A stretch of 64,000 nucleotides of DNA. It comes from Phytophthora quininea (Eukaryota > Oomycota > Peronosporomycetes > Peronosporales > Peronosporaceae). This document shows, in pieces, positions 1 to 10,706 of the stretch. The position numbers and the translations under genes were made by a program. The notes under the pieces were generated by a model that had not been told where the DNA came from, made no database searches, and saw nothing but the letters and a program-made list of their open reading frames with translations. Within the stretch, counting starts at the first letter, position 1. Every line of letters begins with the position of its first letter. The stretch is taken from assembly GCA_011947345.1 (NCBI GenBank), contig JAAVTG010000142.1, positions 186,001-250,000 of the forward strand. Direction: 5' to 3'.

Positions 1-61
1 ACTCGGTGGCACTGGACGGCAGGAACGCCAGCAGCAGCGTCCACGGCACCCACGACGCCAT
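1..61 (-). CDS. N-terminus of a secreted protein (partial, leaves the left edge)
   Basis: Reading leftwards from an ATG at 61-59, the frame is open to the window edge. It encodes about 20 residues with the form of a signal peptide: a short polar start (MASW), a hydrophobic core rich in Leu (TLLLAF) and a small-residue cleavage-like region (SSAT). The gene is divergent from the RBR ligase, whose ATG lies about 100 bp away, so the two would share a very short promoter. Only the first codons are visible and no function can be given. The same bases read on the + strand are open too but have no ATG before position 159, which is why I prefer the minus-strand reading. Confidence 0.45.
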   Translation of the reverse strand, partial: MASWVPWTLLLAFLPSSATE

Positions 62-158
62 CAGCTGCACCTTGCCACGAAAACTGATGAATCTTTTGAA
101 GCCATCTGCTACAAATCTGATTCTGAGGAGAAAGGTAGGAAAACATTTTTCGACGACC

Positions 159-1265
159 ATGACCATGTTGCGAGGCTTCGTGCGCAGCTACCGCCGACTG
201 GTGGCGCAGTTCGTTCCGCCGCAGAACTGTCCAATCTGCCTGGAGACGGTGCCTGTGCTGGGGATCCGCGATGTGGGCAGCGACGATGGGGAGGCCCACG
301 CCAAGTTGCGCTGCCACCACCGCTTCTGCGCTGGTCAGTCTAGTCAATACACTCCTGGTTTCCTTTGGTGCTGAAGCGAAAAAATCTGTTGCTGCTGTAG
401 CCTGCATCCAGAGATACATCGAGATGAAGATCAAGGCTCGAGAAGTAGATGAAGGTGAGGAAGTACGAGGCAACGGAAGGAAGGAATACCTTTTGGAACT
501 GATGTTTGCATTTGTTTCAGATCAATTAGTGTGTCCGGTGGTGGAGTGCAAACAGAGTATTGGAGAGGAAGACATAGAGCTCATTGCTGGTAGCGAACAA
601 TCGTCTCTCTACCGAGCAGTCCTAAAGCGCAAACGCGTATGTACCGATATGGGTGTTTTGTGAAGGTGAATCTGCTGATTGTGGTTTTATCTTCTTCTCT
701 GCAGGACGAGAAAAATCCGAGCGCGCGGTGGTGTCCGAGACCAGGATGCGACGAGTTGATCATCTGCGAGAGTGCGGGCAATTTCACGTGCCCAAAGTGC
801 GGAACGGAAGGATGCTTCCGATGTCGGGGGTACGCGCACAGGTTGTGGTTTTGCCGTGGCAAGGACGACAAGTCGTACTTGGTGTGGGAGGCTTCGGTGG
901 GGAAGGCAAGATCGGTCCGGGCCTGTCCAAACTGCCAGATGCGCATCTGGAAGAACGAAGGCTGCAACCACATGACGTGCACACACTGTCGTTACCAGTA
1001 CTGCTGGGTTTGCGAGAGCTCGTGGGACGCCAGTCACTACGCGTGCTACGACCTTCCCTTCCTAGGTGGATCACCCGGATGGGCGCGCTGGGTGCAACGA
1101 ACGCTCGGCTATGGAGCTATCATCCTGATCGTGGCTGTAATTTCGCTGTTTGGGTTTTACGCCTTCGTTGGTTGCTACTTTGCGTTCTGCACCATTGTCC
1201 ACAGTGCACGACAAGCGCAACGGCTCCCTACACGCGAAGAGGACGCTCGTCGGGCTGAGATGTAA
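159..1265 (+). CDS. RBR (RING1-IBR-RING2) E3 ubiquitin ligase with C-terminal membrane helix
   Basis: Four exons (159-333, 401-454, 521-636, 705-1265) with GT-AG introns keep one frame and give about 301 residues. RING1 begins at CPIC near residue 25 and continues through CHHRFC and CPVVEC across the first two introns. The IBR follows (CPRPGC, CPKCGTEGCFRC), then RING2 (CPNC...EGCNHMTC...CWVC). In RBR ligases the Cys of the G-C-N-H-M motif accepts ubiquitin as a thioester, and it is present here. After RING2 comes a single hydrophobic segment (IILIVAVISLFGF), so the ligase is probably membrane-anchored with the RBR in the cytosol. The ATG at 159 is the first in frame; a second Met follows two codons later. 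Family assignment is secure; substrate is unknown. Confidence 0.88.
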
Positions 1266-1364
1266 AATGTATATGGACGGCAAACTAAGAAAATACACCG
1301 CTCGTGTTTCGAGGACCAGTCCCGCTTTTCCTGCCTAAGAAAACCCAAGATCAGCGAAGAACTG

Positions 1365-2393
1365 ATGCTGCTGTCGATACCCACGCTAGGCTTCCTTGCT
1401 TGTATCGTAATAGATCAAGCCAACTCGACAGCCGTCTTCTCGATCCCAGCGCGGGTTACTGAGCAAAGCACGGAGCTGGCGACTGTCGTTAGTCCAAGCA
1501 CAATCAAGCCCTGCATCAGCGCGGCTTTTGCGGGTCTCAACTGGAAGAGAGACGCATGCTACAACGTTGAAACTTTTGCGGAGGCCTTCCCTTCGACGGG
1601 ATTTGCGTCACTGCGACAACTAATCAACCAAAGCACGTTGCCAGGTACAAGTACCGCATCGGTCCCTGTTGACGTTGGACCGAGACCCCAAGAAATCTAC
1701 TGGAACGACGACGCAGCAGCCGAAGGAGGCTTTGAACATGTGAGACTAGCGTTTCTAGCGTGCTGATACTGACATTGGCTTGTTGGTGATCCTGAAGGGC
1801 CCGTGCGAGTTGTGGCTGGACGACGTTGCGATTTTTCAAGCCAACAATTGCGCAGTCGCGTTTCCGACAAGCCCGGCAGCCTGCGCTGTGGACTACACAA
1901 GCTGCGATGGCATTTGTCAGTTGCACTTTTACGCGTTGGCGCTCACCGGAGCGGAGTGGCAAGCTTTTGGTGCGTTCATCACGAAATGGTAGCAACCGAA
2001 AGAAACTACTGCTAACATTTCTTTTGTGATGAATCAGAGCACATTGTGGAGATCGAGAATTCCGCTGAGAGCACCAGCAATGGAGGTTCGACGAGCGTCA
2101 CTGCAGAACAGGACGATTCAACCTGTCAAAATCAAACGGCGACTGGTTCGTCAGCAAGTCTAAATGATAGCTTGTGGACCAATGCGTGCTGTGGTTCATC
2201 TGAACGCAACACAGACGCAAACGGTGAGGTTGGTGGAAACGACTCCACGAAGCTGCGTTGGCAAGTGCTACTCAGTGGGCATTCGAATGGATATCTGGCC
2301 AAGATTCAAGCAGTGACGACAATTAGCCTGCGCGGTTCAGCCGCAGTCTTCGAGCTTGAGATCGCTTCAGACATGCAAAACCAGAAGCAATAA
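1365..2393 (+). CDS. Secreted protein of unknown function, cysteine-containing domain plus acidic Ser/Thr-rich tail
   Basis: Three exons (1365-1739, 1798-1969, 2038-2393) give about 300 residues. Residues 1-25 look like a signal peptide ([14 protein letters not shown]). The middle holds a compact block with the pattern P-C-E-L-W-L-D-D ... NC ... VDYTSC-x-x-x-C ... WQAF. This resembles a domain that I recall in oomycete secreted proteins, possibly carbohydrate-active ones, but I cannot name the family with certainty. The C-terminal 120 residues are rich in Ser, Thr, Asn and Asp with two adjacent Cys, as in a glycosylated linker or wall-attached tail. No RxLR motif is seen after the signal peptide. 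It is convergent with the enoyl reductase gene 150 bp downstream. Splice phases agree at both introns. Confidence 0.6.
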
Positions 2394-2541
2394 CCACACG
2401 CAGAACCAAAGAAGAGTCTGTCCGCCATGAGTGCACTTGTCAAATTCGCGTAGCGACAATGATCGCAGGCTAACGAGAAGAATAAAACAGCAAACAGCGT
2501 TAGCTCAAATCTGCGTTGTGTCGGAATTCGAGGAAGTGGTC

Positions 2542-3584
2542 CTATTGTTCTCGTGCGTAAGGTGACATCGCACTCAGACCGCCGTCAACTGTGAAATGAG
2601 AGATCCAGGTAAGAATACCACGCAAAGCCAATTCCACGTAAATAAACGCACCGTAAAGCGTTTGTCCTGTAATGGACGCCGCCAAGTCGCTCGCCAAAAA
2701 CGCGGCCAAGGAGCCAACATCGCTGCTCGAGCTGTTTCGCCGGAGCGGCGCATGATCTTGGGCATACTTTCTCATTTTCTGCCACTCACGCACACCATCA
2801 GACAACACCCTACAGCCCCAACATAGCAGCAGTCACTTACAGAAATGCCTGGGATCCCACGCGCTGAGACGGTGTTCATTGGTCCAGGACTTAAGCAGTT
2901 GACGCGGATTCCTTCCGACCCAAGTTCGAACGCGAGTTGTCTCGCCGTCGCCTCCAGAGCAGCCTTTGCCGGCCCCATCACATTGTAGTTAGGCACCACC
3001 TGTGTCCAGAAATGAACCCTCTTTCAGTCCATCGTCCATGATTGCTCGCCTTATGCCCTCTGTACCTTGGTAGAGCCTGCAAACGTGAGAGCCAAAACGC
3101 TCCTGTCCCGAGTGTCCTCCTCTGAACTTCCTGCGCTCAACAGCGGCCTGGCTGCTCTTGTTAAAGCCACCAAGCTGTAGGCACTGACGTCCATCGCTTG
3201 TGTCCACGCATGTCTTGGAGTGTTCACCAGCCCCGAAGCAAAAGCCTCCAGAGGAGCAAACGCCACAGAGTGCACGAGAATGTCCAACTGCCCGTCGAAA
3301 ATCCGCCCACACTCCTGCAGCAACGTCTCGATGGACGCGTCGTCCTCGACGTCGCAGGGTTCGAAATGCAGCGCTGGCTTGGGAGCCCCAAGATCGGGGA
3401 CGTGGAAAGCGCAGTCTTTGATGTGACTCGCGCTCAGTGGCGACTTGGACGACACCACCACGCTAGCGCCATGTGAGAGCAGAGCCTGCGTGATCCCCGC
3501 GGCTAGCGAGTGCTTGTTCATGAGCCCCACCACCAGTGCGCGCTTGCCCCACAGCAGCATCGACATCGTTCCAATAGAATACAA
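2542..3584 (-). CDS. Enoyl-[acyl-carrier-protein] reductase, FabI type
   Basis: Exons 3584-3066, 2999-2841, 2778-2652 and 2588-2542 join in frame to about 283 residues. The N-terminus has the FabI NAD-binding pattern ([16 protein letters not shown]), then an acidic residue after a short helix, LVHSVAFAP, and the catalytic Y-x6-K (YNVMGPAK) at the start of exon 2. Exon 3 carries APLRR and the end has GQTLYVDGG, both FabI hallmarks. FabI reduces trans-2-enoyl-ACP with NADH in the last step of type II fatty-acid elongation, which in eukaryotes runs in mitochondria or plastids. No strong targeting peptide is visible. Met at 3584, 3566 and 3560 are possible starts; the last two give a protein starting right at the Rossmann fold. 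No frameshift is needed. Confidence 0.9.
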
Positions 3585-3699
3585 GTTTTATGAAACTTGC
3601 CTATAATGTAGCCATGTTCGTGAAGTTTGACATGAACAAGCAACTTTCCATTTTGACCGTGCCTACACGAAAACACATAGGACGCCTCTCTTAATTGCC

Positions 3700-4194
3700 T
3701 TACGCGCGGTTGTACTTGCGGAAGATATGGCCAGGCAGAACCCACTGGTCCCAGTCCTTCTCGTATTTGATGTAGTGCACGTAGCAGGCGTTGGTGCGGA
3801 TCACCTTGAGCACGATGGCGTCGTACAGCTCACCCTTGCTGCCCCAGCGAGCCATCACTTGGTCGTGCACCTCTGGTGTCGCCTTCAGAGCAACCTTCTT
3901 GCCCTTCTTGCGCTGGTACAGCGACGCCACGGGCAAAAACTCGTCGTAGAGGGACTCCCACTTGGTGTAGTGCACCTGCACCAGCACCTTGTCGAGCACC
4001 ACCTTCAGCACCTGCGCCTTGTTGCGCTTCTCGAAGACCTGCACGCCGATCGTGTCCCCCACCTTGAGATTCAGCGACTCCCAATGCGTGTTAGCAGCAT
4101 TCGACTCGGCCTTCTCCTTCGCTAACTTGTTCTTCTTGGCCGCCTCAATGATTTGTTGGACTTCTGCTGCCTCTTTCCCGTTCAGCGCCGCCAT
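3700..4194 (-). CDS. Double chromo-barrel/Tudor-knot protein, probably the C-terminal part of the upstream JmjC gene
   Basis: An open frame of 164 residues. After a Lys/Ala-rich helix come two similar beta-barrel segments: VGDTIGVQVFEK...VHYTKWESLYDEFL at about residues 45-98, and GELYDAIVLKVI...VHYIKYEKDWDQWV at about 122-158. The aromatic W-E/D...D-E/W pattern is that of Tudor-knot or MRG-type chromo-barrel domains, which bind methylated histone tails or RNA. The ATG at 4194 lies 13 bp inside the 3' end of the JmjC frame. Adding one A to the run at 4217-4220 makes the two frames continuous through a basic linker, so I think this is the C-terminus of one JmjC-Tudor-knot protein. If the base is correct as given, it is a separate overlapping gene. 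Confidence 0.75.
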   Translation of the reverse strand: MAALNGKEAAEVQQIIEAAKKNKLAKEKAESNAANTHWESLNLKVGDTIGVQVFEKRNKAQVLKVVLDKVLVQVHYTKWESLYDEFLPVASLYQRKKGKKVALKATPEVHDQVMARWGSKGELYDAIVLKVIRTNACYVHYIKYEKDWDQWVLPGHIFRKYNRA

Positions 4195-6129
4195 GGCCTT
4201 GCTAGCTCGAGGAGTCTTTTCTTCTTATTGAGCTTTGCACTCGAGTCAACGCGCTCCAACAATGTGTCAATGTCCTCCAGCAGCTTCTTCCAGTCCCACG
4301 AGTCTTCGGTGGGCAAAACCTGCTCCAGAGACAGCATTCGACACGCGTGACGGAGACCTCGGAAGGTGTCCAGCTTGCGCAGCGTTGTGATGTCGTTGGC
4401 GAGTTTGCCGTTCGAGTGGAAGTTTTCCTCCAGCGCGGCCATTACGTCGTGCGCAGCATTCCAGAGAATCTCAGCGTGGTTGATCGACGGAGAGTCCTGC
4501 GCCAGGAAAGACCGCAAGAAGCCTGTCAGATTAACAGTGTCTACATGGAACCGGTGGTATGACAGACACGCCGTGACGTTTTCACAGGCGTGCAGCGTCC
4601 CCTCGGGCATGTACAAAATCTGCCCAGGTTTCACGTCTACTCGCCAGGCCGGAAGGAACGCCAATTGAGGAATCTTATCCAAGTCTACTTCGTGAAAATT
4701 CACCGTTTCGTGGACAGAGTCCAGCTTGGCCGCTTCACGATGCAGCATGGTCACGCGCTTCGTGCCGAGAATTGGCGCAATGGTGATGCCCAAGCCACCC
4801 GGGTCCAGGTGCATTCGGCTTCTTGTGCTCTTCTGTCCCATGAAAAAGTATTGAAGCGGGTTGTCTCCACGCACAGCGTCCAGCCAATACAGCAGTAGAT
4901 TGTCGCCAAGCACTGGCAACTCCTCACACTTGTAACATAGCAGTTGGCCTGCTTTCGGGTCCAACGGGAACTGCCACTGATGCATGTAGTAGTCGGAATT
5001 GCCGTGTTCCCAGTAGTTCTTCACGTAGTAGCTCAGGGGCAGGTACGTTTTGATGGGGTTCCGTTCTTCGTAATTACGCTCCAGCACAGGGACCTTGACA
5101 TCATGGATTCCATCCAAAAATGCGGTCGAGTTCAATGTACCATCCGGCTTGACCCATCCGTCAGCAAACTTGAGCCAGCCAGTGTGGCCCTCCATCACGA
5201 ACGGCTCGCCTGCGAAACGCTTTGCCTTGATCTGCTCCTTGGCGTGTACGTTGTTCACATTGATCACCTCCACCTTCTGGTAGTAGAGCTCTTCCCACTG
5301 CGTTGGGACAGTGTACGTCGGGTTCGTGGCCTGCGTCTTGGCCTCCTTTGACTCATACTTTGTCTCTTCAGATAGACCCGTCCGCAGCGGCGGATTCGCA
5401 GTGTCGTGCTTCTTGCGACTGCCGTTTGCTTTTGGGCGCTTGCTGTTGGACTGTGAAGCCGGCGTCTCCAACGACCGCTTCCGGGCATTTGAGCTGTCCT
5501 CCTTGGTCGGCATTTCCTCAGCAGGCCCCGCCTCCGCAGCCATGGTCGCCATCTCTGCCACCACAACAGCAGGCTCCGGCACCACCCACCAAAGAACGGT
5601 GGACGCAGAGGCAGCTGCTGGCCTGTCAGCACTACAACAAAGCACAACAGTCTACCGTTAGCAGCTCTCGACTCTGCAGTGTTCTAGCAGTTAGAGACGT
5701 ACCGCCCACGATGCTTCCTTTGAAGTACTCGAGCGCCTTGTCGTTGGCCTTGAGCAGGTCCAGCATGTTCTGGATGGCTGTGGCAGCGCCAATCGTCCTG
5801 AACACAAACACACGAACCAGGATCAGTCCACAGCTCTGTAGACTCTACAGGGTCTACACATGTACTACAGCCACGCACTTCTTCTCCACCAACTGCGTGC
5901 GCAGCTCGTACGTCTTCTGACTCAGCTCCGGGAAGCCTGCAAGACCCTCGCTCACCTAGCAGTGGCCACCGTTAGGGAATCAGGAAGGACGCAGCGATCT
6001 ACTACATAGAGAAGGACGCACCTGCAGGATGACGCGGTCCAGCTGACCCGTTTCCAGTGGCGCCGACGTGGCCAGCACGCCCTCGTCCATCTCGACGTGC
6101 TGCTCGAACGCCTTGGCCGCCGCCTCCAT
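4182..6129 (-). CDS. JmjC-domain 2-oxoglutarate oxygenase
   Basis: A long exon (5617-4182) holds a cupin/JmjC core: MHLDPGG supplies the metal-binding H-x-D, followed by GTKRVTMLHR, then PGQILYMPEGTLHACEN with the distal His. Such enzymes use Fe(II), O2 and 2-oxoglutarate to demethylate or hydroxylate proteins, often histones. A Lys/Ser-rich nuclear-type segment (ARKRS, SKRPK) precedes the core. Three short upstream exons (6129-6022, 5955-5879, 5797-5703) are open, have GT-AG borders and join in phase through a tandem CAG acceptor at 5617/5614. They start MEAAAKAFEQ and are helical. If they belong to another gene, the JmjC start would be one of the Met codons near 5555. It is divergent from the PWWP-JAMM gene with 90 bp between start codons. 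The 3' end probably fuses to the Tudor-knot frame. Confidence 0.8.
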
Positions 6130-6219
6130 CGTTTGCTGAGACTTGCAATCTCCCCGAATTATGCTATATGCGCTTACGCAGGTCGCACAAACTCAGCCAC
6201 TGTCAAAAGAGCGTTGCGG

Positions 6220-9200
6220 ATGGTGGCTCCGGGTGCGAAGAAAGCCAAGGGCAAGCAGCAGGAGGCGGCGCTGCTGGCCCGCCACGAGGCGCTGGCGCTG
6301 GTGGAGGAGCAGTTCCGCGACATGGACGTGGTCTGGGCCAAGGTGCACGGCTTCCCGTGGTGGCCGGGCGTGCTGTTCTCGGGCTGGGACTCGGTGCGGG
6401 CCGCCGGCATCCGCACGGACGCCAAGCTCGTGGCGACGCTGCTCGTGCCGCCTCCAGTGAAGACGCCGGTGTTGGACGACGACACGGGCGAAGAGACGGG
6501 CTCGTTCCGCGTCCGCAAGCACTGCCTGGTCATGTTCCTGGACAAGTTCAACTTCTCGGTGGTGGAGATCGACCCGCGCAATGTCGCGTCCTTCACGTTG
6601 CACTACGAGCTGTACGTGCACAATGTGATGGGTCGCAAACACGCCAAGAAGACGGACTTCAAGAGGGCGCTGCAGCAAGCCAACAAGCTGCTACACATGG
6701 GGAGGAGTACAGCGATAAAGATCTCGTGATGCTGGAGGAGCCGACGCCTCTGGAGAAGAAGAGGAGGATGGAGGAAACTTCCCAGGGGATGGATTTGCAG
6801 GAGGAAGGCAACGCTGAGCTAGAAGACGCCTGGGATGATCGAGAAGAAGGCGACGAAGCCGCGTATGAACCGGTGGAAGAAGTGGACGAACACAAACAGA
6901 AGCCCAAGAGGTCCAGGCCACAAAGGACACGGGCAGCAAATAAAATACGGGCGAATCACAGCAGCAAAGGAGGCCAAGCGAAAGAAGATGCAACAGCGGA
7001 GAGCAGTGAGGATGTTGAGATGGAGACTCCGGTGAAAACAAGACGGAGGGCGCCTGCAAAAGATGCAAAAACCAGAGCTCGTAAGGCGTCGCGGAAGGAA
7101 GATTACAATCTAGCGCATGTAGCGATTGTGTCACCGTCAGAGTCCCCAATTGATCTGACGGATACCCCAGAAGGTGATCAAAGGAAACCGCGAGTGGACA
7201 AGACAAGTAAAGTGCTCGGAAGGCCTCCTAGATCCAAAAAGAAAGTGGCAAATGGCGAAGTGATCGCTCAACCCAAGACAAAAAGAAGACGAAGCCCCAT
7301 GTCGTGGAAATTGAGGACGAGGAGGAGCAACTCCCTGGTTCTAATGCTGGCGCCGCGAATGAGGAACATCGGAATGATGTAGTCCTTACCCCGTTATCCT
7401 CTATTTGGACGACTTCCATAGTTGATGGTGAACACTCCCGACTGATGTACACGCAGGATTTTGTATGGGACGACGCTATATTCACGGATGAGCTCAGCAT
7501 CGCGGAAAAGAAGAAAGCTGCGCAAGAACAGGAGCTCGCAGACCTTCCGGGTACAAATGGTGGGTCTGGGCGTGAACGTCCATGGAGCAAGCGGCAGTCG
7601 CGGTCTGTCCAACAATCTCAGATTCGCCAAAACTTGATGACGGGAGTCCTGGATCCGCACACGATGGTACAGTGCTCTTCTTATCGACCAAAGGACTACG
7701 TTGAGGACCCCAATAGTCGAAGCCGTGGAGGGCCTACACTAGACCCTCCATTTCGTGTGGTAGTGCACCCTGATGCGGTATTCGTCGCAGACCTTCACGC
7801 CCACCTTGCCACATGCGAGATCATTGGTTTTCTCGGTGGAAAATGGGATGAATCGTCCAACACATTGTTCATTCAGGCTGCTTTTCCGTGTCGCTCGCTC
7901 GTGATTGACGGTGACGATGGCTCAACTGATGTGGAGATGGATCCAGGTAGCGAGATTGAATTGCGAGGAATTATTGAAAACGCGCGTTTGGAGGTCGTGG
8001 GCTGGTATCATTCGCACCCAGCTTTTGCGCCTGACCCGTCAGTTCGAGACATTGAAAACCAGACGAGTTATCAACAACTCTTCCAGCGCCCCAGCCTTAG
8101 CAAGACAGACAGAGAGAAACCATCAGAACCTTTTGTTGGTCTGATTGTAGGCACTTATGACACGCGTCGAAGTTCACCAGTCAGCTTGTTTCGCTATTTC
8201 CACACACGCAGCGAGAAGGTCAGTGGCGGCGCGTGTCGCGAGATTTTCATGCCATATGAGTTCATTCCGGTTCGACGGCATTTCCGAAGTGTACTGGAAG
8301 ACGAGGAGCGGGAACAAACACGCGCATTGCCCATTTATCCCTCGGTTGTGGAGCACTTTTCACTGTCATTTAGTAAACCAGAACAGCTACAGTTAGCTAC
8401 ACAGGAACAACCTAAACCCCAGCGAAGGCCACCGCCGAGATCATCGCCTGTAAGAGCACGGAATCTAAGGAAGCGCACGCAGAGCGCAGATCGCGCTGGA
8501 GATAAGCCAGCGAAGAAACCAAAGGCGAAAAGCAAATCAAATTTGGCTCAATTGCCGGCGCATGTTGATTTGTCTGGTGACGGTGACAACAAGCTCCAAC
8601 AAAACGGACAACTTGATACCAGCCGCTCAACGCGACTCAAAGATATGGGAAGCATAGTGGTGGACGTGGATATGGAGGTCGAATCCTCTACGGAGGCTTG
8701 GGCTGTTGTTGATATGATTGAGGTGGAGACGGCAATTGGAAGTGGTGGCGTGAACTCGAACATGGAGGTGTGTAAACTTGAAGAAAATTGCGATGAGGAT
8801 AAGAACGGCGTCAAAACCAAGGCAACCGCGACGGAGGTCGAGAAGCAAGCGCGTGTGTGGGTAATTCGGGTCGTCCTCGAGAAACTGTGACTTCAGCCGA
8901 AGGAACTCGTGGTATTGCTCGAAGTGCGCCTTCCGGAAGTACAGCGTCTGCAGTTCACATCGTTGAGACCGAAGTTACAAATGCAGTTGCAAAGGTGGCA
9001 GAAGAGGTCGTTGACGTCGTGGTTAACTCCGCAGTTCTTGCAGAGAGTCCGAACAAGCGCAAAAGGTCGAGGAAAAACTACCGTCCACAACAAATAATGG
9101 AGCATTATGAAGTATTAAAATTGACTGGCAACGGAGGGCAAAGCAATGCTTCCGTGGGATCGGGCGAGGGAGTCATTACCCAACCGGCTTATACGTCAGC

Positions 9201-10549
9201 AAGTTCCAGCTCTGGTTCGTCTGGTCGAAAGCGGGATCGGAAGCCTAGGAAAACTATGAAGAAGACTTCAGCGTCTCCTGGGCCGTCTCCTCAAAGGTCT
9301 ATAAGTCCGTCCAACGAGTTTTATCATGCGTTTCATGCGTCTGGACCTCGGATACCTAACGGAAGCTCACACGAAGGGAGTCCCCAAGAATCCAGCCATG
9401 TTAGTAGTCCGAGACGTGATGCTGTACGGGACGACGACATGAAATATATCGTTGTGGAAGAAGATGCTAAGGCGGATGTCACCTGTAACAGTAACGCTCA
9501 CTCGGGTGGTGTCCATGAAAGCAAGGCCACAGATGCGGAAATGGCCAAAACGAAAGCAAGTACGTTGCGTGTTACGGCGTCATGTTCCAATCTCCATGAT
9601 GGTACAGCGTTGCCATCAAGTGGCTTTGCTTCGGCGGACAAAAACTTCAAGTTGAGATGAAAATTGAGCCCCTTCTTGCTAAAAGGGCGCGGAGGACGAT
9701 GACGTGGACAAAGAGTTGCGACGGATTGTAATTTCTCTGGTTGAAAACGTGGTGGCAGAATCCATTTCGCGAGTGGCTGGATCAGTAATTGGGCTTGATA
9801 GAGTCCATGGGGAAAGTGGTGTCGCGTTGAAGCACGAAGAACAGCGCCAAACTATTGGTGGATTGACGAATGGCTTGGTGTACAGCAGCGTTGTGGAGAA
9901 TAATCCTACGGGGCAATGCGGACCAGATACAAGCATGACTAAAAAGGCCAATATTAAGGAAGAGACTTCTCAGCTTTTCGGCAACAACTGTAGGAGCGAA
10001 GACATCCAGACGTCGTTGCAGAAGATGGCAGTTCATTGGGACCGGCTCAAACCAAAACAGGTAGCTGACGAAACGAAGGTCGACAACGGAGTGACTGTGA
10101 CAGAAAGCAAAACATCAATAGTTAAAGCGCCAAAAGCACAGCCTCAAGTTGTGCCGAAGGAGCCTCTACTCAACCAAATCCACCCAGATACTCGGCAAAA
10201 GAGGCAGCAGGCGTATCTGGTAGCCCTGCGCACCAAGTATGGCCCTGAAATGAGTGGCTGCACAGAGCAAGTCATTACTTTGGTGGATTATTATCGCGAT
10301 TTCGAGCGACGCACAGCTTTGAATGAGATCTGGAAGCCGCGGATAACTAAACTGGAGAAGATTGAGCGCTCACTCACAGAATACGTTCAGTTTCTCAATA
10401 TGCCTGTTGCTCTGCGGTTGGACTTCATTCAGGTACGTCCCATACAAGAATGCATTTCCTTGGAGTTTACGTGTCTAATTATTCTGTGGGCATTTTAGGA
10501 TCTCATCGCCTACCTGCGAGTTTCGTGGAGAGTGGATGATTGCCACTAA
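6220..10549 (+). CDS. PWWP-JAMM protein: chromatin reader joined to an MPN+ deubiquitinase
   Basis: Read as one gene of about 1,422 residues, with five -1 breaks at homopolymers (6699-6702, 7280-7284, 8859-8861, 9652-9653, 9685-9687) and one intron (10433-10498). A PWWP domain sits near residues 35-130 (VWAKVHGFPWWPGVLF; the motif varies as PWWP). A charged, basic/acidic linker follows, and then an MPN domain with a complete JAMM zinc site: CEIIGFLGG supplies the Glu, HSHP the two His, and S-x-x-D follows eight residues later. Such enzymes cleave ubiquitin isopeptide bonds. The closest domain logic I know is MYSM1/MPND (histone H2A deubiquitination), with PWWP in place of SWIRM or RAMA. The last 500 residues are low-complexity with a helical end. 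The start ATG at 6220 fits the PWWP spacing. Confidence 0.8.
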
Positions 10550-10706
10550 TTCATTTATGTGTGTGGTGTAATTTTGAGCCATATAACGTGACGAGCCGTG
10601 AACAAGACTTGTATTCCTCGAGCAACGGATCTCTCGAGGTGCTGACCCAACAATCTAATTGTTTTCTACGTGTTGTGCTGACAGAATTGCCTTGGAGTTC
10701 GCTAAG

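Noticed and set aside
1365..2393. RxLR or Crinkler effector
   Set aside because: A signal peptide is present but no RxLR-dEER or LFLAK motif follows; two introns and the Cys pattern do not fit.
4182..4194. Dicistronic overlap of JmjC and Tudor-knot genes
   Set aside because: Possible but unneeded: one missing A fuses the frames, in line with the other breaks.
6220..10549. Programmed -1 ribosomal frameshifting in the PWWP-JAMM gene
   Set aside because: Five shifts in one gene, at different homopolymers without X-XXY-YYZ slippery sites, and the same pattern in unrelated genes; missing bases explain all of them.
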